DNA of 64,000 nucleotides from Planoprotostelium fungivorum (taxonomy: Eukaryota > Evosea > Variosea > Cavosteliida > Cavosteliaceae), in assembly GCA_003024175.1 (NCBI GenBank), contig MDYQ01000009.1, positions 186,001-250,000 on the forward strand. Reading direction: 5' to 3'. This document shows positions 35,410-46,361 of the stretch, one piece after another (within the stretch, counting starts at the first letter, position 1; each line of letters begins with the position of its first letter). Below the pieces are notes generated by a model. That model was not told the DNA's origin, ran no database searches, and worked only from the letters and a program-made list of their open reading frames with translations. The translations under genes and the position numbers were made by a program.

Positions 35410-37264
35410 ATGGAGTCATCTCAAAGCACGTTGAGACCTTTGGGCCAAGGTAAGAAGATACGTGATTGTGTATGTGGTCTCCGAACGGGCGATGATCATC
35501 ACAACACACAATCTCACCCTATCCTTAGCCACGCCTATTCCAGCCATGCGAACCAATCAACTGCCTTCTTTGAGCGCTCTGCATCCCATCAGTCACGCCG
35601 AATCTACGCAGCTACCTCCCCACACTCCCATGTTACCCAACGCCTCTTCTCTTCTGACACGAATTCCATACGGTGATGTGCACAAGCTGCCTCCACCAAC
35701 CACATCGTATCCCGTCTATCCATCATATCCGGTCCATCATCATCAACCGTGGGGATACAGCGCCCCTTATTATGCCTATCCATATCCTCCTCCCATGTAT
35801 ATGCACAGCCCGTATAAACCGATGGAGTCCATACCTCCACCGGCTCCCCTCTTACCATCTGCACTACCTCCGTCCATGTCATCGGCTCTACCTTCCGCTT
35901 TATCCTCCTCTTTACCTTCCGCCCTACCATCTGCACTTCCATCGGCCATGGTCCCTATGGTGAGCCCTCCGATCAACACAGAGATGTTGATGACCTCTCA
36001 GTCTTACTGGCCACACATGAACATACTGGCATCTCTCACGGATCAGACGAAGATTATGTTGGAGGTGAGCTCAAGAGATTGAAATCTCGCTGACGCTTTG
36101 AAGAAGGGAGCCGAATCACATCATCAGAAGTTGAGCAGTGAGTGTGGATTGTCATGTCATCGATTGACTCTCAGTAGTCATGGGAACATATAACAACCCA
36201 CATCCAGCTTTAATCCCAAAAAAGAAGGAAGCTCAACAGGACCTGATGGCCAACGATGATGAAGGTGAGAGATTTCACGGGAAACTACAAACTCACCGAA
36301 ACCTCCAGGATTCTACCGAAGAGGCGGGAAACCCATCCTGAGAGCAAACTCGGCCTGCGTACAGTGCAGATTGAAACACCACAAATGCGATCGAGGTGAA
36401 CCACCGACACCACCACCCTCCTGACACCCACACAGAGAAACCCTGCAGTCGTTGTAGAGAGTACAAAATCCTCTGCACCTTCGCTCAGAAGAAGAGGAGG
36501 ATCAACGATGGACAAGAGGAGATCGAGATCTCAGACGACGCAGAAGAAGAAGAACCGGAGAGCCTTCCCTTTGTAGAGAGAGAACCCACTCCACCCCCAA
36601 CCCCCCTTCCCAAAGAGAAACCCAAGAAGAAAGTCTCTCCATCGAAGGGTCTGTCTTCACCCAGCGACAGTGGAAGTGAATCACCCCCTTCGAATCAAGA
36701 AGAGACACCTTCTCTGTCCAGGGGGACTCTGTCTAGACCCTCTAGGGCAAGGTCCTCTCCCGTACCGAAACCTGCGGTGAGATATGAAGAGATGTGGAGC
36801 TGACGGGTACAGCCCGAGCCGATCGACGATGGAAGGATCTGTCTGGGATATCAGATGGCGCCGGACACGATCAAGTACGCCCTCTCGGAGAAGGATCGAA
36901 CGTTCAACGGGGCGGTGGTGAGGATCTACACGAGTGTAGATGGATGCTGATGACGTCATCAGATGAGAGAGGGGAGGTGGTTCTCACCGGGGTGCGAGCA
37001 GGTGAGGCGTGATACGGTGGTGAATGAGGAACTGAACACGTACAGAAACGATGTCTGAACAATCGAGCGATCTGTTGGCCGTGTGAGAAGATGCACCGCA
37101 GCACGAGAGCCTTCTGTCAGAACTTGGAGTACAAGCTGAGGAAGGGGACTCTGGGTGACGGAATGCCACCACAATACGTGACGCCTGGAGTGTTTGATGT
37201 AATGTTTGAAGTGTTACAAGACAAGCACAAGGAAGTCAGAGAGAGAAAGAAGAGAAAGAGATAA
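35410..37264 (+). CDS. Zn(II)2Cys6 binuclear-cluster protein
   Basis: The N-terminal half (35.55-36.1 kb) is a Pro/Tyr/Ala-Leu-Pro-Ser low-complexity region (for example YPYPPPMYMHSPYKPME). After short exons comes ANSACVQCRLKHHKCDRE joined by an intron to KPCSRCREYKILC. The six cysteines have spacing C-x2-C-x6-C-x5-C-x2-C-x6-C, the canonical fungal-type Zn2Cys6 DNA-binding knot with its basic loop. A basic patch (KKRR) and an acidic, Pro/Ser-rich linker follow (36.5-36.8 kb). Then comes a C-terminal part with RAICWPCEKMHRSTRAFCQN and a Lys/Arg-rich end (ERKKRKR). No fungal-TF middle homology domain is visible. It is likely a sequence-specific transcription factor. The cluster lies in mid-protein rather than at the N-terminus, which is unusual. 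Confidence 0.8.
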
Positions 37265-37508
37265 ACGTACATAGTCTTCATTTGGTCGTATCTTTATTGT
37301 TCGTGACAGGTTCCGCCAAGAGCGGATAAGTGTCACTCTCCTCTTCAAAACAGATAAAGAGCCAAGTTGAAGGGCTTTCTTTGATTACAGCCAATGCTGT
37401 GAGATCAGGGTGTTGTCTCTGAGGAACAGCAGTCAAACCAGCGCGGCACTTGTCTGTGCCTTCAGAAAGAGAAAACTGAATCGGGTTTGGCATTTTCTTC
37501 CATACATC

Positions 37509-38928
37509 ATGAAGATCAACACCGTCTTGTTGGTCCTCTTTGTATCCGTCGTCTCGGCGACTTTGGTTAGTGATCTTAGACAAGGTGAGATGGATGAATT
37601 CTTCTTTGTGACTGACTCTAGATAGGTAAGGTGGCTCCTCGTGGCGTTAACCTTGGAGGGTGGTTCTGTGCCGAGAGTTGGATGCAGAACCGTCTGTGGT
37701 CCTCTAGTGGATGTTCTACTTCCAGTGTTTATGGACAGTGGCAATTGGAGAGGTGCCTCGGATCGAAAGCCAGCTCTGTGAGAAGAAACATGTGCATTAT
37801 CTGAGTCAATGTGACATCTTCAGGTGCTCAAGACCCACTGGTCATCCTGGTTCACGGAATCCGATTTCTCTGCCATGAGTGCTGCCGGTGTCAATTTGCT
37901 CAGGTCCATCCATCATCTCAGCTCAGACGTCCGTGCTGATGCGAAGCAGACTCCCCGTCGGTTGGTGGAACATCTACGACCCATTGGGAGGAGTTGCGAA
38001 TGCTAAACTCAATTGGACCGTCTCTCAGAGAAATTACACCACCGGCTCCCTCCAGTACATCGATCTCGCTTTCCAATGGGCCGCCAAATACAACGTCACC
38101 ATCTTGATCGGCATCCACGCCGCACCAGGAAGCCAGAATGGGCAGGACCACAGCTCACCAGAGGTGTACAACCAGATCGGCTGGGGCACCCAGGACACCG
38201 TGGGACAGACCTTGGACTCCATTGAGAGATACGCCATTCGTTACTCCAACAGCCCCGCCCTCTTTGGATTCTACCTTCTCAACGAACCTCACTACCCAGG
38301 CGTTGATGGTACCATCATGAGGAAATATTACCAAGACGCCTACGCCAGAATCAGAAAGAAGGTGCGGAGAGATGCAGGCCATTCCTGACATCGACAGTCT
38401 TCCGATTCCGTCATCGTTCTCAATCCTTTCATCGCTCCCTTCCAAACTGGAACGGAGAGCCAGTGGACCGGTTTCATGAATCCCAGTGGAGGTTACAACG
38501 ACGTCTGGTGAGCATCATCATCACCACGTTGTTCTATCCGATGGTCATCGTCCGTCAGGATGGACCTACACGTCTACTTCTGCTTTGGTGGTAATTACAA
38601 CTCCACCGACCAGAATTCCGTCATCTCCTACATCAAGGCCAACACCGCCGCCACTCTCACCAACTACAACAAGGTCAATCCCAAGCCTCTGCTCATCGGC
38701 GAGTGGTCCGGATGCAATGGCTTCAAGAATGCCAAGGCCATCATCCGTGCTCAGTTGGAAGTCTTCAAGGTGAAGGTATAGTGCAGGAGATGGAATTGAT
38801 GATGTCAGATTGCCAGGGGATGGACCTTCTGGTCCTGGACTGACGGATCTTACGGCAACTTTTGGTCCATGAAGACGGCCCTTCGCTCTGACACGCAGTG
38901 GATCACTTCTTCTGATCTGAAGAACTGA
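37509..38928 (+). CDS. Secreted GH5 exo-beta-1,3-glucanase-like hydrolase
   Basis: A signal peptide (MKINTVLLVLFVSVVSATL) starts the protein. Family 5 features of exo-1,3-beta-glucanases follow: RGVNLGGWFCAESWM near 37.65 kb, LPVGWWNIYDPLGG near 37.96 kb, IGIHAAPGSQNGQDHSSP near 38.11 kb, the acid/base glutamate in FYLLNEPHYPG (about 38.28 kb) and the nucleophile glutamate in PLLIGEWSG (about 38.7 kb). The end is GWTFWSWTDGSYGNFWSM. About 410 residues over seven or so exons, the usual length. Asn-x-Thr sites (NWT, NYT, NVT) suggest glycosylation. It would cleave beta-1,3-glucan of fungal walls or of its own cyst or spore wall. The family is common in fungi; an amoeba that feeds on fungi would use it for digestion (inference). 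Confidence 0.88.
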
Positions 38929-39076
38929 GCAGCGATAGACACGGGCTGAAATAAATGGCAACTTCCTTCATTCCTCTCTGTGTGAATCTTGTCATAAATG
39001 AACGCGGTATGCCGTTATCGGGTCCCTCTACAACAAGTCGACACTGGCCGAACCGCCAATTCTGCATCTTTCCGAC

Positions 39077-40017
39077 ATGGAGGCCATCCGCAACTTCAAG
39101 TGAGCGGGCATAGATATCTGTGATATAGAGATCATTCTTATTACGAATAGATGGACACCACTCCGCATCTTGTCTGCAGTCCTCTTGGCCTTCTTCATAA
39201 CGTTCTTGGTATTATCCATCGTTATTCCAGCACAGTTCACCGCTCGTGCTGATGATGCCATAGACATCTTCCTGACCACTCGCTTTACCCCAGGTATTAA
39301 ACGTCAATCATCTACGGCTGAGATCTGATCTCAACCCAGGCGGTATTCTGTTAGACACAAAGAACGGTTTCACAGACGATGTGGTTAACACTAACGGCAC
39401 TCTCTACCGTATCGATCTGTCCAGAGGCTCTGAATCGTTCCGAGTCACTGTCACGTTGAAAAACTATACAGCCTCCTCAACCAACCCCATGACCTTGGAC
39501 ATCACCACACCCGCGTGAGTCCTTTTCCTCATCAACTTCCCCTCTCATAGAGAGATAGAACCATCTACAGTGCCATGGAGAACGTGACCCACGTTTACTC
39601 TAATAATTCTACCAAACCATCTTCTGCCACATTTGAGCTCTGTGTGGGATCTTGGTATCTCAACTTCACATCCGTCCCACCCATCTACAATCTCTCTATC
39701 ACCATTCAACGAGAAGACGACAAGGGAGACGCAGGTTACTGCGAGGATTATTTCGCCAGCATCACAGCCGGAGCGTGAGAATCATCTCGCATTCGAATGA
39801 CATCTGATCTCCATGCAGCCAGATCGGGGCGGTGGGCTTGGGACTGTTGTTCGGAGTCATCGCTGGATGCTTCTTCTGCTGTGCCGCTGCCGCTTTCGTT
39901 GCCGGAAAACCAAGAGTGTTCCCCAGCACACCGTACGCAGGCAACAACCAGCAGCAGCCCGAACATCACGTCAACGTCGAACTTGAGGATGAATCTGAGT
40001 ACAACTCTCGCCTCTAA
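39077..40017 (+). CDS. Two-TM glycosylated membrane protein, unknown
   Basis: The start ATG 39077 gives MEAIRNFKWTPLRILS followed by a membrane segment (AVLLAFFITFLVLSIVI) across the first intron. The middle (39.3-39.8 kb) is an extracellular-like beta-rich region with many N-glycosylation sequons (NGT, NYT, NVT, NST, NFT, NLS). A second membrane segment (GAVGLGLLFGVIAGCFFCC) and a short polar tail with NNQQQPEHH follow. This looks like a small cell-surface protein with both ends inside. No family is recognised. It lies 148 bp after the GH5 gene in the same direction. Confidence 0.6.
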
Positions 40018-40070
40018 AGTAAATATATCGGTCTCGCACATTCTTGTATTGTCATACTCTCTCGTTGCCA

Positions 40071-40415
40071 TCAGGGTCTAGGCCATTCATGCTTTTTCGT
40101 GTAATGTCTACTCAGTCCCCACATTGCAGCTGTGTTCGTTAAGGTGACGAACGATGGAACGGACGATACTCACAGATGGTGAGGAATTGAAACAAGACAC
40201 GATACCTCATCATTACGTTTGACTTTCTCTTTTGGTTGTTACTGAAAGCATACAGACCATATCCAAGGGCACAAGTCGTTGCGCCAAGTCCTGCATCATA
40301 TCAGCTGTCGATATCACATCACATGCCTTCACTGACCAACCAAACCGGTTATCTGGACTGGCGTAAACTTTCTTTTCACTATCTTTTCACGTTCACTGCT
40401 CTCTACGTCTGACAT
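40071..40415 (-). CDS. HIG1-domain mitochondrial protein (RCF1/HIGD-like)
   Basis: A three-exon gene whose pieces are each too short to stand out: exons 40346-40415, 40174-40290 and 40071-40129, total 246 nt, 81 residues. Exon 1 reads MSDVESSEREKIVKRKFTPV. Exon 2 holds LGATTCALGYGLYAFSN and NVMMRYRVLFQFLTI. The block G-x(8)-YGLYxF...Q(K)RKSNxMMRYRVLFQxLT is the HIG1 domain core (RCF1, HIGD1). The end is AMWGLSRHYTKK. Two short membrane helices flank the RYRV loop, as in the family. HIG1 proteins sit in the inner mitochondrial membrane and help assemble cytochrome oxidase supercomplexes. All exon phases join cleanly, which supports the model. It is divergent from CCDC40, 93 bp between the start codons. 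Confidence 0.82.
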
Positions 40416-40508
40416 GATGAGCGTTCACGTGTTTTTGAATTCACCTCGAATCTACAACCGAGGTTAACCACCATTTTTAGCTCGATCGCGCCGACAACAT
40501 CACAAGCC
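40416..40508. promoter_or_regulatory. Short divergent promoter, HIG1 gene / CCDC40
   Basis: 93 bp between two start codons on opposite strands must serve both genes. It holds a palindromic ggttaacc; no TATA box is seen. Confidence 0.35.
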
Positions 40509-43500
40509 ATGTCGCAGCAAGCTGCCAGGTTACCTTTCCTGGATCCAAATAATGTGCGTGGAAAGTTCATACTCTCGCTAACGTACGGCAGCCTCTCTTG
40601 AAGAGAGTTCAGGATGCCCTCACACAGCAACTCACAAAGGCTAAATCGAGCATCAATTTACAAATCAAAGAGAAGGTGACGCAAGTTCTTCATCGTGGAT
40701 GATTGATGTGATGCAGGATGAAGCATTGAAGAAGGCCGCCGCAGCTCGAGATGATTTGGGAGCTGACTTATATAATGCTCAACAAGAGTTGGGGAGAATT
40801 CAGGCCGGCGTGCAGAAGCATCAGGAGCTGCACCTTAAGATGAAGCAATTGCGCGAGGAGTCCGAGCAGAAAGTGGAACAATACAAAAAGGCGCATCAAG
40901 CACAGGTGTCGAAAACCTTCGTTCATCATCACGAGCTGAACGCACAAAGTCCGATGCTGTCAGTGAAGAGAAGATGCGGCTAGATGCGATCCAAAAAGAA
41001 TACGAGAAACTGAACATCTCACTGGCACAATTGGAAGCAGACAGAGGGCAGCTGGATAGCAAATTGAAAGTGGAAAAGAGGGAAGCTTTCAAAGCGGACG
41101 AAGAGACGAACAAATTGGAGAAGGCTCGTTCTGAACAAGACACTATTGTAGACCGTCTGAACTCGTGAGATTGTTCATCATCTCACGGTCATTGAACGTT
41201 CATGAAGGGATGTGAAGTTTCTCGAGGACAAATTGGCACTGTTGGATGCCCAACTCCAAGCGCAGAAGAGAGAGACGAAATCAGCCGAAGAGACTCTAGC
41301 AGAGGCGGCGACCGAGATGGAGAACATTTATTTCGAAAAGAAGCAACTGCTTCAGAGGTGGAAGAGCAGTTTGACTGCCATAGCTCACCGTGACCAAGCT
41401 CTTCACGCCACACAACAGGAGCACACGTGAGTTCTTCTCTGGTGCATTCATCTGATGGCCCCACAGAAAGATGGTAGAAGAGCTGCAGGCTATGTCCGGT
41501 CAGGTGGCCAATTTCAAGAAGGCCATCGTGGCAGAGCAGGGCAAAAACGAGAACAACACGGTTATCTTGAACAAAGTGAACAGCGAGATCCAGTATTTGG
41601 AGAGAGGAATAGAGAAGAACAAAGCGATCAAAGAAAGCCTGATCGCAGACTTTGACGTGGTTCAGAAGACATTGGAGACGACAGAGGTCACCCTCACCAA
41701 GACTCAATCCGTGAGTCCATCCTTCGTACAATTCTTCGCTGACGAGATGCAGGAACGAAAGACGTTGGAGGAGCAGGTCAATTCTCTCCAAAGGGAAGGA
41801 GACAACATCGTCAACCAAACGATCAAATTGGAAGAGCAGGTGATCATCACCTTCATCACGCCACGCATCTGATCATCCGATAGATCGCCCAGAATCTGCA
41901 GATCCAGAAGACGTTGGAGAAGTCTGCCAGCAACACGGAACAAGGAGCCGTGAAGATTGGAGCGGGCATTCGCGACAAAGAGATGCAGATCTCTCAGCTT
42001 CAAAACGAGATGGCTCGTATCAAGGTTGATATACAGAGCACGAATGCTCGAGTGCTGCAAGTGAAGAAACAAGCGACGGAGGTGCAATCCAGCTTGGCGG
42101 AGAAGGACAAACTGGTGGAGGAATATGAGATGGGTATCAGGAAGAGGCACGACGCCATAGAGAGGAAGCAGTCGGAAGTCGATCGACTGAACAAGAGATA
42201 TGATCAGTTGATGTCGAACATTCAAGACGAGAACATGGGTCCATTAGAGGCCACCATACACAATCTCACGAACGAGATCGCCCAGAAGGATAAGGACTGC
42301 GCAGAGATTCAATACTATTGGCTAAAGAGGTGGTTATTCATTTCGTGTGCATTCTGAATCTCTCACAGTCAAATGGAATTGGTGAAGCACAACAAGGAGA
42401 TCGAGAAGGAGTTGGAGGAGTTGAAGGATTCTGAGCGTATGTACACTGTTCTGAACCAGAAGCAACTTCGCATCAAGAGCACGACGCAACAGAGGGAGGG
42501 AGACATCCGAGAGATAGAAGCCAGCATTCGATCCCTCCAGAATGACATGCAGAAACTGAACGCTCTCGTTGAGAAGAACGGAAAGATTCAGGCCCAGCTC
42601 ACGGAGGGCAATTTCGATTTAGAGAACGCCTTCCACACCCAATTGAAGCAGTCTGGATCGGAGGCTGTACAATTGGAGGGTAAGCTCAACACCATCCGCG
42701 AAGAGAAGCAGAATGTTCTCCACGACATCGTAGAAGCAGAGTGAGATGATTCCCTCCATAATATCATCTCATTTTCATGCAGACGATTGATGATCTTGTG
42801 GCAACGAAAGATCCAGTTGGCAAAGGAGACGAAAGAGGCTCTCGACCCCAACATCGGTGCATCTGAGCAGAAGGCTCTGAAGAAGGAGATTCAGAGAATG
42901 AGAAATGCTCTCGATCAGCTCAAGTGAGCATATGGTCCATCGAATCTCGCTTCTGAACTCTTCATAGGAAACAGAGCGAGCAATTTGTACTGGAATTGAC
43001 CCGCTGCGTGGAGAGAAGAGAATCGGTTATCGTGAGGTGAATGACGAACCGAATTGCATCGCATTGAATTTCATTGCAGAGACCCACAAACGAGAGCGAA
43101 ACACACGGCCGTGGCCAAGAATTTGGCTAACAGGAAATCTGAAGATGCTCAGAAGCAGATTCGGCTCGTGAAACANTCTGAGCAGAAGGCTCTGAAGAAG
43201 GAGATTCAGAGAATGAGAAATACTCTCGATCAGCTCAAGTGAGCATATTGTTCATCGAATCTTCCTTCTCAACTCTTCATAGGAAACAGAGCGAACAATT
43301 TGTACTGGAATTGACCCGCTGCGTGGAGAGAAGAGAATCGGTTATCGTGAGGTGAATGACGAACCGAATTGCATCGCATTGAATTTCATTGCAGAGACCC
43401 ACAAACGAGAGCGAAACACACGGCCGTGGCCAAGAATTTGGCTAACAGGAAATCTGAAGATGCTCAGAAGCAGATTCGGCTCGTGAAACAGAACATCAAC

Positions 43501-43893
43501 AACATCACTGAGGAGATCAAGACGCTCACGGGTCAGAAACAAGCTGTGGCAGGAATCATCAGCAGTATCACACAAGAGTTAGCATCTCAGAGAGAGCAGA
43601 GGACGGTATTAGAACTGCAAATGATGAAAGAGTCTGTACAGAAAGATCAGGTAGATGCCAGCCATTCACCCCATTCGACTCATTTTCGATAGAATTTGGA
43701 GCTCATCACGCAATTGCAAAAGTTGTCCAAGAAGCAGGCTTCGGGAGCCCTGAAGGAAGATGCAAAGAGATCAGAGGCATTGGACAGAGAGCTGAAGCGA
43801 CAGATGGAGAAGTCCGTACAGATTCAAACCATTTACGAAGAATTGAGATCCATCCACAAGAACTTGCCCATCTCTTCCATCGAGGCGCCATAA
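40509..43893 (+). CDS. CCDC40: CCDC40 (axonemal 96-nm ruler coiled-coil protein)
   Basis: A long coiled-coil protein of roughly 900 residues from ATG 40509 (MSQQAARLPFLDPNN) to TAA 43891-43893. Beyond general coiled coil, the second half follows CCDC40 closely: MGPLEATIHNLTNEIAQKD, MYTVLNQKQLRIKSTTQQRE, LQNDMQKLNALVEKNG, IVEAERLMILWQRKIQLAKE and ALKKEIQRMRNALDQLKKQ, with the RCVERRE motif next. CCDC40 forms a complex with CCDC39 that sets the 96-nm repeat on doublet microtubules and positions dynein arms and radial spokes, so the organism should build a motile cilium. The region 42862-43490 is duplicated around one N. The extra copy happens to keep the frame (105 codons), so the true protein probably lacks it. 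Confidence 0.9.
42862..43490 (+). repeat. 314-bp direct duplication flanking a single N (likely assembly artefact)
   Basis: Bases 42862-43175 and 43177-43490 are the same 314-bp segment of CCDC40 (exon, intron, exon, intron, exon) with only a handful of differences, mostly in the introns. The unit repeats directly around the only ambiguous base in the window (N at 43176). Two overlapping contig ends joined with a 1-base gap, perhaps from two alleles, explain this best. Confidence 0.9.
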
Positions 43894-43927
43894 AGGTTGT
43901 ACATATTGTGGCACGATTTTATTGTCT

Positions 43928-46078
43928 TTAGATGACCCACATTCTCATGAACTCGTCTACCTCGGTGGAGAGGAGCTTCTCTCTGTTCAGGCACAGATCG
44001 ATGATTCTCTTGGCGTGGGCGGTAGGGTACCTGTCTTCTTTCATCTTCTCTCCTCCCCTTCCCTCTCACCTGGTGGCAACGTTGTTCTGGAACTTCTCTA
44101 CCAAGAGGGGGATACCTTCTTGTCTGCGAAGTCTGTGCGTATATCAGAACGAGGTGTTCACACGAGAAGAATGACGATGTACCTGTGACCGACGGGGTAT
44201 TCGGCCTTGAAGATGGGGGTGGTGTAACCGTCCTTGAAGAAGACTTGAACATCGGAAGCCTGAGATCTCTTCTCGGGGTCGAGGTAGTCCACGCTGGATG
44301 TGGTCAGATGTCTCCCTGCTCTCCTGAGGCTCACCTGTATGGCTTGTGCTCGGAGATGGTCATCTTCTCTCTCAGGCGGTCGATCGATGGGTTGGCTGCG
44401 GCGAACTCGTCCGCGTAACTCTCGGCGACTAATCTTCCAAAGAGGAGACCCACGGCAGACATGTACTGGATGCAGTGATCTCTGTCCGCGTAGTTGGTCA
44501 GAGGTCCTCTCTTGTCGATGATACGCATGGCGGCCTGCTCTCTCGTCAATACGAGGGATTCAAGAGAGACTCCACCTCGTGCGTGTTGAAGCGAACCTCC
44601 TTGATGTCCTCTTCGGTCCATCCTGGCTTCTCCTTGTTGAGGAGGTCGTGAATCTTGATGGACATCTCCACGGCCGTCTGTCCGTGGAATTCTGCGGGGT
44701 AAGAGATCTTGAACAAGACGTTCTCCATGATGTAACTACCCAGATCCCTGTCCCTCCTTCAGCTCCAAATGTTCTCCACTCCTTCTCCACTGTTTCCTCA
44801 CCTCTCGAGGCCGAACTCTTGGCCCTTCAGAACGACGTCTTTGTAACCCCAGCCCTTGGTGGATACGACGGATGGATAACCTCTCTCTCCCTTGACGTGC
44901 ATCATGGCAAAGTTGACGGCACGAGAGGCGGCGTCGGCGGCGGCCCAGGATTTCCTCTCACCGGTGTTGGGGAAGTGTCTGTAGGTACGCATCGGTCCGT
45001 TGTCTACAATGGCGTTCGAGATGGCAGCAGACACCTGATGCGAGTGAGGAACGAGCGAAATTTCGATGGAATTGCACCTGCTCGATGTCGCCTCCCATCA
45101 TGGCGGTGACGGTGGCGGTACTGGCCAGCTTGACGAAGAACACGTGATCGATACCCAATCTGAACATAGATCAGTGACATATCTGAATGTCGTGAACCTC
45201 ACCGGTTGAGACTGTTGTCGATGGACAGTTGTCCTTGGATCTCGTAGGCCTTGATGCCGTACTGAAGCACATCACGGACGGTGAGGGGAGGGTTACCGGA
45301 CTGGGAGACGGAGACGGAATACTTTCTGTTCTTGTTGAGGTACTGAGAGGCAGCGAGGAGGGCTCCAAAGTTGTCGGAAGGGTGACCGAACTCTTTGGCC
45401 AAGAAAGTGTCGTTGTAATCCAACCATCGGATGAGAGTGGTGTTGTTCCAAGCTCCACGAACGGGATCTACTTCGTACTGTTGTGACGTCAGCATCGATG
45501 GTCAGGGTGGAAGAGGTGAGGTACCTGAGTACCGGGGACGTTGACGCTGCTGTGGTGGGGAACGACCGTTCCTGGGATGATGGGACCCAAGTGCTTGACG
45601 GCCTCGGGGTGTCTCAGTGCGAGGACGGCGCAACCTGAAATCGTCGAATGAGCTGAGTCGTCGTCTCTCGCTTCAAGTGGAGGGAATCTCACCGAGGGTA
45701 TCGAGAAGGGCGTAGTGAGCGGTTTCGTAGGCAACATCGGTCAACTTGATCTGTCGTAGCGATTAGAAGAGATGTGATTAGAGATATTGAAGGATTACCT
45801 TGTTGTCAACACTGTATTTGGCGATCTTTGTGATGATGGGATCGTATTCTGCTTCACGTCAGATGGATGTTATCGTTGAGAAAGAAGGTTGTTTACCCTG
45901 GTCGGTGCTGGTTGGGATGTGAGAAGACATTCTGTTGAAACGTACTGAAGGGCGCTGACGAAGAGAGATGGTCTAATCGAATACGTCAGACATCTTCTAG
46001 GTACCAATCGAACCGATATGATGAGGAGATTGTCACCTTCTGTGTTAGCTGAGCTAGTCTAGTTCCGGATACGAGCAT
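43928..46078 (-). CDS. prpD: 2-methylcitrate dehydratase (PrpD), mitochondrial
   Basis: About 510 residues over ten or so exons. The first exon (ATG 46078, [14 protein letters not shown]) joined to [13 protein letters not shown] forms an amphipathic, Arg-rich mitochondrial presequence. The body follows MmgE/PrpD family landmarks: [112 protein letters not shown] and [19 protein letters not shown]. PrpD dehydrates 2-methylcitrate to methylaconitate in propionate breakdown. The stop TAA is at 43928-43930, 35 bp from the CCDC40 stop. It is directly followed upstream by the citrate/methylcitrate synthase gene in the same orientation. Cis-aconitate decarboxylase belongs to the same superfamily but differs in these motifs; PrpD is preferred. 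Confidence 0.9.
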
Positions 46079-46361
46079 CTGTGAGCAGAAGGCCTTCTTG
46101 GACTCAAAGTCAAACTCCGTCTACAACTTGTATATTTTTTGACACGCACCTGTTCGGTTGGCTGGTCCTGGAAAAATGATTTCTCTTGGTCCAGCCTTGC
46201 ATAAACGGATGCAGCCTTGTCTACCAATATTATGTAGACATTTTACAAACCAGCAGCGCCTCGTCACTCGTCGACAGTGCTGTGACCATTCACAGAATTT
46301 TCCCACGATTAAAACGATTTCTCTCGATTTTACCAGAATTTTTATTCACTGTAGTTCGACT

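Noticed and set aside
41189-41818. Minus-strand open frame of 209 codons rich in Leu
   Set aside because: Antisense of the CCDC40 coiled coil.
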